From CAVVIG01 sp050249955 (lineage in GTDB: Bacteria; Acidobacteriota; Vicinamibacteria; Vicinamibacterales; CAVVIG01): 64,000 nucleotides of DNA. A program made the translations under genes and the position numbers. The stretch is from contig JBFWPN010000013.1 in NCBI GenBank assembly GCA_050249955.1, positions 101,967-165,966 of the forward strand, written 5' to 3'. Below the pieces are notes generated by a model. It was not told the origin of the DNA, did no database searches, and saw only the letters and a program-made list of their open reading frames with translations. Within the stretch, counting starts at the first letter, position 1; the number at the start of each line of letters is the position of its first letter. Of this stretch, positions 17,666 to 25,839 are shown piece after piece.

Positions 17666-19816
17666 TCAGCGCCCCACGTCCATCCGCTGCGCGAGGGCCG
17701 GTGCGTACATCCTCTCGACGTACTCCTTCACCATGCGCCGCGCCGAGAACCGCGGAGCCACCGTCCGGATCGATTCCTTGACGATGGCGAGCCAGCGGTG
17801 GGGGATGCCGCGCTCGTCGCGGTCGTAGTAGGTGGGCACGATCTCTTCCTCGAGCAGGCGGTAGAGGGCCGCGGCGTCCGCGGCGTCGACCGCCTCGTGG
17901 TTGTCGTACGGCAGTCCGCCGTCGATGAGCCAGCCGTTGCGGCTGTTGTATCCCTCGGCCCACCAGCCATCGCCGATGCTCAGGTGCGGCACGCCGTTCA
18001 CCGCCGCCTTCATCCCGCTCGTGCCGCTCGCCTCGAGCGGCTTCCTCGGGTTGTTGAGCCACACGTCGCAGCCCTGCACCAGGAAGTGGGCGACGTGCAG
18101 GTCGTAGTCGTCCACGAACGCGATGCGGCCACCGAACATCGGGTCGAGGGCGCGTCGGTAGACCCGCTGGAGATGGTGCTTGCCGGTCTCGTCGGCCGGG
18201 TGCGACTTGCCGGCGAACACGATCTGCACGGGCCGCTCGCGCGACGACAGGATGCGCGCAAGCCGCTCCGGGTCGTGGAAGATCAGCTCGGGACGCTTGT
18301 AGCCCGTGAACCGGCGCGCGAAGCCGATGGTGAGCGCCTCGGGTTCGAGCAGGGTGCCGGCTGCCACCACGCGCGGCGTGCCGACCCGCTCGACAGCCCA
18401 CCGCTGGCGTGCGCGCTCGCGCACGAACGTGAAGAGGTACCGCCGCAGCGACGAGCGCACCGCCCACAGTTCCTCGTCGGGAATCTGCAGCACGGCGTCC
18501 CACTGCGCGGGGTCGTCCTGGCGATCGAGCCAGTCGGCGCCCAGGTGCTTCGCGAACAGATCGGCGAGGTCGGACGCGATCCAGGTCGGCACGTGCACGC
18601 CGTTGGTCACGTACTTCACCGGAACCTCGTCCTCGTGGCGCCCGGGCCACATGGGCGACCACATGGAGCGGGTGACCTTGCCGTGCAGTTCGCTCACGGC
18701 ATTGGTGGCGCCGGCCGACCGCAGAGCGAGCGCGGTCATGTTGAACTGCGTGCCGCCGCCGTTGTCGTAGGAGCCGAGCGCGAGGAACCGGTCGCGATGC
18801 GAGCCGAGCGTGCCCCAGGCTCCTGCCAGGTGCTTCTCCACCATCCAGAACGGGAAGGCGTCGTGGCCGGCCGGCACGGGCGTGTGCGTCGTGAAGATCG
18901 TCGTCCGCCTGATCTGCTCGAGCGCATCGTCGAAGTTCGCGCCCTGTTCGATGAGGTCGCGGATGCGCTGCAGGACGACGAAGCCGGCGTGGCCCTCGTT
19001 CAGGTGGAACACGCCAGGGTCGGAGCCGAGCGCCTTCAGCGCGCGCACGCCGCCGATGCCGAGGATGATCTCCTGCTGGATGCGCGTCTCGCGGTCGCCG
19101 CCGTAGAGGCGCGCGGAGAGTTCGCGATCCCAGGGGGCGTTCTCCTCGAGGTCGGTGTCGAGGAGGTAGAGCTTCACGCGGCCGAGGCGCACGCGCCAGA
19201 CCTGCACCAGCACCGTCCGCTCGCCGATCGGCACCGCGGTGATGAGCGGGCTGCCATCGGTGGCGGTGGCCTTCTCGATGGCCACATCGGCCCAGTTGAG
19301 CCGCTCGTAGCTCTCCTCCTGCCAGCCCTCGGCGGAGACGTGCTGGTGGAAGTAGCCCTGCGGGTACATGAACCCGACGCCGATGAGCGGCACGCCGAGG
19401 TCGCTGGCCTCCTTGCAGTGATCGCCGGCGAGCACGCCGAGGCCGCCCGCATAGATCGGCAGCGACTGGTGCAGCGCGAACTCCGCCGAGAAGTACGCGA
19501 TCGACCGGCCGTGCAGGTCCGGGTGACGGTTGGCCCACCAGGTGTTGCTGGCCGAACGCGCCGCCTCGAGGCTCGACATCGCCAGGTCGTAGGCGGCGAG
19601 GAACTCGGGATTGCGGGCCGCGGCGTCGAGCCGCTCGCGGTCCACGAGGGACAGCATCCGCACCGGGTTGTGTGCGGTCTCCCTCCAGAGGGTGTAGTCG
19701 AGCCTCCGGAAGACCTCACGGCCTTCGGGGTTCCAGCTCCACCAGAGGTCCAGGGCCAGTTGGTCGAGTTTGTCCAGGCGTGCAGGCAGGGGCGGCAGTT
19801 TCTCGTAGCGATTCAT
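17666..19816 (-). CDS. glgP: Alpha-glucan (glycogen) phosphorylase
   Basis: 716-aa GT35 enzyme releasing glucose-1-phosphate from alpha-1,4-glucans with pyridoxal phosphate. The N-terminal DUF3417-type region (LDLWWSWNPEGREVFRRLD) and IAYFSAEFALHQSLPIYAGGLGVLAGDH are typical of the short bacterial/archaeal phosphorylases. The PLP-lysine block is EASGTSGMKAAVNGVPHLSI, and ARRFTGYKRPELIF is also conserved. A TACGAT hexamer lies 11 nt upstream of the ATG. The next genes are unrelated, so it appears monocistronic. Confidence 0.94.
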   Translation of the reverse strand: MNRYEKLPPLPARLDKLDQLALDLWWSWNPEGREVFRRLDYTLWRETAHNPVRMLSLVDRERLDAAARNPEFLAAYDLAMSSLEAARSASNTWWANRHPDLHGRSIAYFSAEFALHQSLPIYAGGLGVLAGDHCKEASDLGVPLIGVGFMYPQGYFHQHVSAEGWQEESYERLNWADVAIEKATATDGSPLITAVPIGERTVLVQVWRVRLGRVKLYLLDTDLEENAPWDRELSARLYGGDRETRIQQEIILGIGGVRALKALGSDPGVFHLNEGHAGFVVLQRIRDLIEQGANFDDALEQIRRTTIFTTHTPVPAGHDAFPFWMVEKHLAGAWGTLGSHRDRFLALGSYDNGGGTQFNMTALALRSAGATNAVSELHGKVTRSMWSPMWPGRHEDEVPVKYVTNGVHVPTWIASDLADLFAKHLGADWLDRQDDPAQWDAVLQIPDEELWAVRSSLRRYLFTFVRERARQRWAVERVGTPRVVAAGTLLEPEALTIGFARRFTGYKRPELIFHDPERLARILSSRERPVQIVFAGKSHPADETGKHHLQRVYRRALDPMFGGRIAFVDDYDLHVAHFLVQGCDVWLNNPRKPLEASGTSGMKAAVNGVPHLSIGDGWWAEGYNSRNGWLIDGGLPYDNHEAVDAADAAALYRLLEEEIVPTYYDRDERGIPHRWLAIVKESIRTVAPRFSARRMVKEYVERMYAPALAQRMDVGR

Positions 19817-19904
19817 GCGTGGGTTGCATCGTAGTTAACGGAGTGAACAAGCGTCAAACAATCCCCATCGCACGGAGCGACAGTTCTGTCCGATCTCTCG
19901 CTGG

Positions 19905-19910
19905 TACAAT
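19905..19910 (+). promoter_or_regulatory. Candidate -10 box (TACAAT) 8 nt before a TTG start
   Basis: TACAAT followed by ATCGGCCG and then TTG at 19919. The geometry equals that of other genes here and is the main support for the TTG start. Confidence 0.5.
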
Positions 19911-19918
19911 ATCGGCCG

Positions 19919-20569
19919 TTGCGCACACTCTGCTCAGTCCTCGTGTCCGCGTGCGTGCTGCTGGCTGCCAGGCCGACGCAGGCACAGGGACCGCCGCCCA
20001 AGATCGGCCCGTTCGTGATTGACGTCCACGGTACGCTGCCGGGGTTTCCCGGCGACGATCCGCAACTGGCGGCCAGCCGCGGCCTGCTCGTGCAGGAACT
20101 GCCGGGACGGGGACTCGGCCTCCACACGGGCGCGCACCTCTACCTGCTCCGCTGGAAGGCGGTCACGTTCGGGGTGGGCGGCGACCTCACGCTGTCGCGT
20201 GCGCACCTCGCGAAGCAGGAGATCGCCTCGGGCGTCTTCGGTCGCGCGGTGACCGAACGGTTCACGCATGCGGCCCCGCAGATCTCGTTCAACTTCGGCG
20301 ACGGTGACGGGTGGAGCTACCTGAGCGGCGGCATCGGCACCTCCACCTGGTCGGTCGTGCCCGACGGCGAGGCCGCGCAGGCGCCGGACGTCGAGCACCT
20401 GAAGACGATCAACTACGGCGGGGGCGCCCGATGGTTCATCAAGAAGCACCTCGCGTTCAGCTTCGATGTCCGCTTCTACGCCATCGATCCGAGCACCCCG
20501 CTGCCGGGCCGGCCGACCGGTCCCCGAACCACCCTGCTCAGCATGGGCGCGGGCATCTCGATCAAGTAG
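19919..20569 (+). CDS. Outer-membrane beta-barrel-like secreted protein
   Basis: 216 aa beginning at TTG 19919. A signal peptide (RTLCSVLVSACVLLAARPTQAQ) is followed by alternating amphipathic strands rich in Gly and aromatic residues (HLYLLRWKAVTFGVGGDLTLSRAHL, FNFGDGDGWSYLSGGIGTSTWSV, FSFDVRFYAI, LLSMGAGISIK). This looks like a small eight-stranded barrel of the OmpW/OprF-N type. No specific family or ligand is recognisable. The plus-strand neighbours downstream may also be envelope genes. Confidence 0.72.
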   Translation: MRTLCSVLVSACVLLAARPTQAQGPPPKIGPFVIDVHGTLPGFPGDDPQLAASRGLLVQELPGRGLGLHTGAHLYLLRWKAVTFGVGGDLTLSRAHLAKQEIASGVFGRAVTERFTHAAPQISFNFGDGDGWSYLSGGIGTSTWSVVPDGEAAQAPDVEHLKTINYGGGARWFIKKHLAFSFDVRFYAIDPSTPLPGRPTGPRTTLLSMGAGISIK

Positions 20570-20610
20570 GGCCGGAACCGCCCTCCCCCGATTCGCGTAA
20601 AACTAGCTAG

Positions 20611-20964
20611 ATGGGCTGGCGACAGCCGTCGGCGGGCCCCGGGGCCCGCGCGGCGCGATGGGCCGGCGCCGGTCTGGTCACGGTCGTGGGAAGCGTGGCG
20701 GTGATGTACCTGCTGCTGCCGCTCTTCACCCGTGCGCTGGTCCGTGCGCTGACCCTGACAGTGAGTGCGTGCGTGTGGCTGGCGGCCGCGATGAGCTCGG
20801 GCGCCGACCCGTGGACCATTCTGTCCGCGATCGGTCGCGCCGCGAGCGACACGCTGGCCACGCGCGAGGCGTCCGGCGTGCTGCTCGGGATGGCGGTGGT
20901 GGGCGCGCTCGCCTTCTACTGGCTGCAGCGGCTGCTCGGTTCTGATGAGGAGTCTTCACGATGA
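20611..20964 (+). CDS. Small integral membrane protein of unknown function
   Basis: 117 aa with three hydrophobic stretches (about residues 20-38, 46-62 and 89-106). Not recognised. Its stop overlaps the start of the next gene (ATGA at 20961-20964), so it is translationally coupled to the bactofilin-like protein and probably works with it. A TAAAAC hexamer lies 7 nt before the ATG. Confidence 0.65.
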   Translation: MGWRQPSAGPGARAARWAGAGLVTVVGSVAVMYLLLPLFTRALVRALTLTVSACVWLAAAMSSGADPWTILSAIGRAASDTLATREASGVLLGMAVVGALAFYWLQRLLGSDEESSR

Positions 20965-22301
20965 CCCGAATGGGGACGATGAGCGTGCTCGTGGCGCTCG
21001 CACTGTGGTGCGGCACCGGGCTCGCCGGTGCGCAGGATCGCCGCGACGAGGGGCTGAGGCGCGAGGTGGAACGCCGCTTCGACGTGCTGCCACTGCGCGA
21101 CGGCGTGGCGCTCAGGCCGCGCAGTGCCGCCAGCGGCGTCCGCTCCGTTGAAATCACCGGGGGCACCATCGCCATCGATGGACAGCCGGCCACCGGCGCG
21201 GAGCTGCGCGCGAAGCTCGGCGCCGACGCCGACGCCGTCCTCCAGCTCTCCTATCTCACCGATGCCGCGCGAAGGGACCTCTTCGCCACGCCCGCTGCTC
21301 CCGCCCCCCCAGCTCCCGCTGCTCCCCCCGCGCCAGCCGCACCATCGATCGCTCCGGAAGCGCCGCCGCTGCCGCCGCCACCGCCTCGCGTACGCGAGCG
21401 GCGCAATGGCGACCGCGTGCGCATCGGCGGCAGCATCCTGGTGGATGCCGACGAACGGATCGAGGGCGATGTCGTGGCGGTCGGCGGCCGGGTCGACGTG
21501 CAGGGGCACGTGCGGGGCGACGTTGTCTCGGTCGGCGGCGGCATCACCCTCGGACCCGCCGCAGTGGTCGAGGGCGACGTGACCGCGGTGGGCGGCCCGC
21601 TGAGGCGCGATCCCGGCGCCGAGGTCCGCGGCAAGGCGCAGGAGGTCAACATCGGCAACCTCGATCTCAGCGGCTGGACCTGGCGTCGCAACCCCGTGGG
21701 CATGTGGTGGCGCTCCATGCTCGGCTCGGCCTTCGCCTTCGTCGGCACGCTCGTGCGCGTCGCCGTACTGTGCCTCTTCGCCGCGCTGGTGGTGCTCTTC
21801 GGCCGCGACTACGTGCAGCGTGCCGGGGCTGTCGCCGCCACCGATTCGGTGAAGTCCGGTGCCGTCGGGCTGGCCGCCCAGGTCCTCTTCCTCCCCCTCC
21901 TCGTCATCACCATCGTCGTCCTCGTGATGACGATCGTCGGCATCCCGCTCATCCTCCTGCTGCCGTTCGTCATCCTCGGCATTGCCCTCGTGGCGCTCGT
22001 CGGCTTCACCGGCGTCGCGCACCAGGTGGGCAGCGTGGCCACAAACCGGCTCGGCTGGACCGAGCAGAACCCCTACGTCGTCACCATCCTCGGCGTGTGC
22101 CTGGTGATGCTGCCCGTGCTGCTGTCGCGCGCCGCCAGCCTGGGCGGCGGGTTCCTCTACCCGCTCGGCGCCACGCTGGGCCTCGCAGGCTTCGTGATCG
22201 AGTACCTGGCATGGACGGTGGGCTTTGGGGCCGTGGCGCTGATGCGCTTCCGCCGCGGGCGCGGCCCCGTGGTGGAGCCGCCGCCGATTCCGACGACGTA
22301 G
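20961..22301 (+). CDS. Bactofilin-like polymer-forming protein fused to membrane segments
   Basis: 446 aa: signal peptide (1-24), an N-terminal domain, a Pro/Ala linker (about 115-145), then short beta-helix repeats of the polymer-forming/bactofilin type (GSILVDADERIEGDVVAVGGRVDVQGHVRGDVVSVGGGI). Four or five transmembrane helices follow (about 260-430). Such fusions are thought to organise the envelope, but the role is unknown. Co-translated with the small membrane protein upstream. Confidence 0.78.
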   Translation: MTRMGTMSVLVALALWCGTGLAGAQDRRDEGLRREVERRFDVLPLRDGVALRPRSAASGVRSVEITGGTIAIDGQPATGAELRAKLGADADAVLQLSYLTDAARRDLFATPAAPAPPAPAAPPAPAAPSIAPEAPPLPPPPPRVRERRNGDRVRIGGSILVDADERIEGDVVAVGGRVDVQGHVRGDVVSVGGGITLGPAAVVEGDVTAVGGPLRRDPGAEVRGKAQEVNIGNLDLSGWTWRRNPVGMWWRSMLGSAFAFVGTLVRVAVLCLFAALVVLFGRDYVQRAGAVAATDSVKSGAVGLAAQVLFLPLLVITIVVLVMTIVGIPLILLLPFVILGIALVALVGFTGVAHQVGSVATNRLGWTEQNPYVVTILGVCLVMLPVLLSRAASLGGGFLYPLGATLGLAGFVIEYLAWTVGFGAVALMRFRRGRGPVVEPPPIPTT

Positions 22302-22313
22302 ACGGCGGCGACG

Positions 22314-22341
22314 GGTGGGCCGGGCAGTCCGCCCGCCCACC
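22314..22341. terminator. Hairpin between convergent genes
   Basis: GGTGGGCcGGGC pairs with GCCCGCCCACC with one bulge and a short loop, between the bactofilin-like gene and the TonB receptor gene. No T-tract. Confidence 0.5.
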
Positions 22342-22354
22342 TGTGCGACGCGCC

Positions 22355-25222
22355 CTAGAAGGAGACCCGCACTCCGAGCTGCAGTGTGCGCGGATCACCC
22401 ACCGCCGTCACCCGGTTGAAGGACGCCAGGGGGGACGACGGATACGAGCCGGTGCCGAAGTTGTTGTTCCGTGCAACGGGGTTGGCCCGGTTCGTCAGGT
22501 TGAACGCCTCGAGCATCCCCTCGATGCGACGCCCCCCGCCAAGCTGGAAACTCCGGCTGACGCGCAGGCTCATGGTGAAGAGGTCGTTCCCCACCCCCGC
22601 GTTGCGGCCGATCATCTTCGCCGTGCGCACGTCGAAGTTCGCCGTTGCCACCGACCCGTCCGCGAACGGACGCCCCGCGGTCCCCTGCAGGCTGTTCACC
22701 CCGGAGACGATGTTGAAGGGCAGTGCCGAGTAGTACTGCAGCATCGTGCTGACCTGGAAGCCGTGGCTCAGGTGCTGCCACGCCGTCGTCGCCGGCGCCG
22801 TGGACGTCTGCACGGAACCGCTCACGACGAGGCGGTGCCGCTGGTCGTTGTCCGATCGTCCCCAGTCCTTCATCAGGTCCGTCGGATCGACGGGGGCACT
22901 GAAGAAGGCCTCACCCAGGTTGTTCATGGACTTCGACAGCGTGTAGGTGGCGCGGATCGACGACCACGTGCTCGGGCGCTGCAGGAAGGTCATGTGCAGC
23001 CCGTGGTAGTTCGACTCGCCGGCGCCACGGTAGTCGTTGTTGTTCGCGTAGGTCGAGACCGGGCGGCAGCCATTGTTGCTGCCCGACGCCACGCAGGTCG
23101 CGACGTTCTGGTTGATCGACATCAGGAGCTTCTCGCCCTTGAAGTACTGGTAGCCGACGCTGACCACCCGGCTCCCGCCGAGGGCACGCTCGATCTCGAT
23201 ATTGGCCTGCTTCGAATAGGCGTTCTGCAGGTTGCGGTCCATCGTCTGGATCGCGACGAGGGCCGTGGACGCCAGTCGATCGGACAGGATATTCGGGAAG
23301 ACCGGTGCACCGGTCTGCCCCGGGAGCACGCCGGTCACCTGCGGCTGGCGCAGTTGCGCCAGGTCGAGCGTGTTGCCCGCGGCGAAGAGGGCGTTCGCGG
23401 TCGCGCGCAGCGGCACCCGGTCGAAGAACATGCCGACACCGCCACGAATCACCATGTCCTGGGAGCCGGTCGGCGCCCACGCGAACCCGAGGCGCGGCGA
23501 CACGTTGTTCGTGTCGGTGTTGATCGTCTCCATGAACTGGAGGTCGTACCGGACACCGGCGTTGATCGTGAGCCGCGAGCCGGCCCGCCACTCGTCCTGC
23601 ACGAAGACGCCCACGTTGGGGTTCTTCTGGTTCACCACCGGGTTGCCGAAGGTCTGCGCGTAGCCGGCGTAGTTGCCGGTCAGGAAGTTCGCCATCGACG
23701 AGAAGGTGTAGGCGCCGCGGAAGGAGCGGAGGAAGGTGATCGTGTCGTCGTTGTAGAGGAAGTCGACCCCCGCGCGCAGCGCGTGCGCGCCCGCCCGGTG
23801 CGAGATGTTGTTCACCGCCTGCACCATGGTGTTCTGGCGCCGGGTCGGGCTGCTGCCGAAGGTGCCGAACGTGGCCACGCCGGTGATCGTCACCTGCGGC
23901 CCGACGAGATCGGTCGAGTAGGCCTCGAGGTCGCCGCGAACCACCTGGACGCGCGTCTCGTTGACCGTATTGGTCGAGAGCGTGAGCACGTTGCTGACAG
24001 CCAGCGACTGGTCGATGTTGTCGACGCCGGTCGAGCCCGAGGGCGCGCTCAGCTGGCCGGCGCCGCGGGCATTGTCCGAGCCGACCTTGTAGTAGGCGTA
24101 CCGTACGGTCAGCTGGTCGGCGCCGCTGAACTGGTGGTCCACCTTGCCCAGGCCCGTCAGGCTGTGCACGGGATTCGGATAGATGCCGGTCGAGATCCGC
24201 TGGCCCGGGTAACCCACCTGGTCCAGCCTGGCATTGATGATCGACACGTTCGCCGGCGTGATGGTCACCAGCCCGGTCTGGTCGAGACGCTTCTGTTCGA
24301 CGTTTGCGAAGTAGAACGTGCGGTTCCGCACGAGCGGCCCGCCCGCGCTGGCACCGAACTGCTGCTGGTCCATGGGGAGCTTCGTCCCGGTCAGCGCGTT
24401 CTTGCCATTGAAGTTGTCGTCGCGGAAGAACCCGTATCCGGTGCCGTGCACGCGGTTGGTGCCGCTGCGGGTGACGACGTTCACGTAGCCGCCGAGGGCA
24501 CGGCCCAGTTCGGCCTGCCCGCCACTGGTCACCACCTGGAACTGCTCGATGGCGTCGACACCGAACGGAATGCCGCTCAGGCCGGCCGCATCGTCGTTCG
24601 CCGACAGCCCGTCGACGATGAAGCCGTTGGAGAAGTTGCGCTGGCTGGCGATGGAGATGCCCTGGCCGACCACGCCGGACGTCTCGGCGAAGAGCTGCGT
24701 GCTGTTCGTGTTGGTCGGCGAGACGCCCGGCACGAGGAGCGCCAGGTCGAGGAAGTTGCGGCCGTTCATCGGCAGCTTCTGCACCTCCACCTGCGGGATC
24801 GTGCCGGCAATCTGGCTGCGGGCCGCCTCGATCACGGGCGACGGGGCCACGACGTCGACCGCGGCGCTCACGCCGGCGACCCGCATGGTGATCGGCAACT
24901 CGAAGGCTGATCCGGCCGAGACGTTCAGCGTGCGGGTGACGGTCTCGAAGCCCTGGAGCGTCACCGTCAGCTCGTAGGGGCCGAGCCTCAGGTAGGGGAA
25001 GCGAAAGCGGCCGTCGCCGTCGGTGGACGCCTCCACCGCCTGGTTCGTCTCGGTCTGCCGCACGCCCACCAGCGCACCGGGGACCACCGCCCCCTGCGCG
25101 TCGACCACGCGCCCGGAGACGCTGCCCTGGTTGATCGATTCCTGCGCCAGGCCCGATGCCGCCAGGCCGCACACCCACACCGCCAGCGCCACGACGCGCA
25201 TGGCCCACGCTCGCCCGCTCAT
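22355..25222 (-). CDS. TonB-dependent receptor, Oar-like, with carboxypeptidase-regulatory N-terminus
   Basis: 955-aa outer-membrane receptor. The ATG at 25222 follows GGAGGG. A signal peptide (to about residue 27) is followed by a CarboxypepD_reg domain (GSVSGRVVDAQGAVVPGALVGVRQ), a plug domain (MNGRNFLDLALLVPGVSPT, FIVDGLSAND) and a 22-strand-type barrel ending in ...LQLGVRVSF with the terminal Phe expected for BAM recognition. Acidobacteria carry many such receptors for polymer or glycan uptake; the substrate is not inferable. No SusD-like partner is adjacent. Confidence 0.93.
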   Translation of the reverse strand: MSGRAWAMRVVALAVWVCGLAASGLAQESINQGSVSGRVVDAQGAVVPGALVGVRQTETNQAVEASTDGDGRFRFPYLRLGPYELTVTLQGFETVTRTLNVSAGSAFELPITMRVAGVSAAVDVVAPSPVIEAARSQIAGTIPQVEVQKLPMNGRNFLDLALLVPGVSPTNTNSTQLFAETSGVVGQGISIASQRNFSNGFIVDGLSANDDAAGLSGIPFGVDAIEQFQVVTSGGQAELGRALGGYVNVVTRSGTNRVHGTGYGFFRDDNFNGKNALTGTKLPMDQQQFGASAGGPLVRNRTFYFANVEQKRLDQTGLVTITPANVSIINARLDQVGYPGQRISTGIYPNPVHSLTGLGKVDHQFSGADQLTVRYAYYKVGSDNARGAGQLSAPSGSTGVDNIDQSLAVSNVLTLSTNTVNETRVQVVRGDLEAYSTDLVGPQVTITGVATFGTFGSSPTRRQNTMVQAVNNISHRAGAHALRAGVDFLYNDDTITFLRSFRGAYTFSSMANFLTGNYAGYAQTFGNPVVNQKNPNVGVFVQDEWRAGSRLTINAGVRYDLQFMETINTDTNNVSPRLGFAWAPTGSQDMVIRGGVGMFFDRVPLRATANALFAAGNTLDLAQLRQPQVTGVLPGQTGAPVFPNILSDRLASTALVAIQTMDRNLQNAYSKQANIEIERALGGSRVVSVGYQYFKGEKLLMSINQNVATCVASGSNNGCRPVSTYANNNDYRGAGESNYHGLHMTFLQRPSTWSSIRATYTLSKSMNNLGEAFFSAPVDPTDLMKDWGRSDNDQRHRLVVSGSVQTSTAPATTAWQHLSHGFQVSTMLQYYSALPFNIVSGVNSLQGTAGRPFADGSVATANFDVRTAKMIGRNAGVGNDLFTMSLRVSRSFQLGGGRRIEGMLEAFNLTNRANPVARNNNFGTGSYPSSPLASFNRVTAVGDPRTLQLGVRVSF

Positions 25223-25479
25223 TGCCTGCCCTCCATCCACCCCGTCCGCGCTGCCGGAATTCCGCCGGTGCGAACGGGGCGTCATGCGGCATGCATGATG
25301 GTCCGGTTTCAGGGTGTCAGGAGGCGTCCCTGCGGCGAGTGACCGGGAAGTGCAGCGAGCGGTTCCCCTGGTGCGGCCAATGGGCGGACCGGCCGGACCG
25401 GCCGCGTGCCGAGGTGCCGCGAGAGGGAAGTGGGGCTCGTCCGTAACAGCACCGCGCGAGGTGCGCCGCCGGGTCGCTG

Positions 25480-25833
25480 TCAGCCGAGGAATGCCTCGTA
25501 GCGGTCGGGCGTGAAGCCGACCACCGAACGTCCGCCGGCGTCGAGGACCGGCCGCTTCATGATCGCTGGATGCTCGAGTATCAGGGCGATGGCCGCTGGC
25601 TCCGACAGGTCGTGCTTCACCGCGGCGGGCAGATTCCTGAACGTGGTGCCAGCCCGGTTCAGCAGCACCTGCCACCCGTGCGCCCGACACCAGGCTTCGA
25701 GCTGCGCACGTTCGAGACCGTCCACCTTCACGTCGTGGAAGGTGTAGCGCACCTTCCGCTCGTCGAGCCAGGCGCGCGCCTTCCTCACCGTGTCGCAGTT
25801 GCGGATCCCGTACATCGTGACGGTCGTGGACAT
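25480..25833 (-). CDS. ArsC/Spx-family thioredoxin-fold protein (YffB-like)
   Basis: 117 aa. MYGIRNCDTVRKARAWL has a single N-terminal Cys in the ArsC/Spx position; KRPVLDAGGRSVVGF is the conserved cis-Pro-containing block. The NCDTVRKA signature matches the YffB subgroup rather than true arsenate reductases (which have CxTSR), so a redox or regulatory role is more likely. It lies 6 nt downstream of the DUF5916 gene on the same strand and is probably co-transcribed. Confidence 0.85.
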   Translation of the reverse strand: MSTTVTMYGIRNCDTVRKARAWLDERKVRYTFHDVKVDGLERAQLEAWCRAHGWQVLLNRAGTTFRNLPAAVKHDLSEPAAIALILEHPAIMKRPVLDAGGRSVVGFTPDRYEAFLG

Positions 25834-25839
25834 GGTGCG

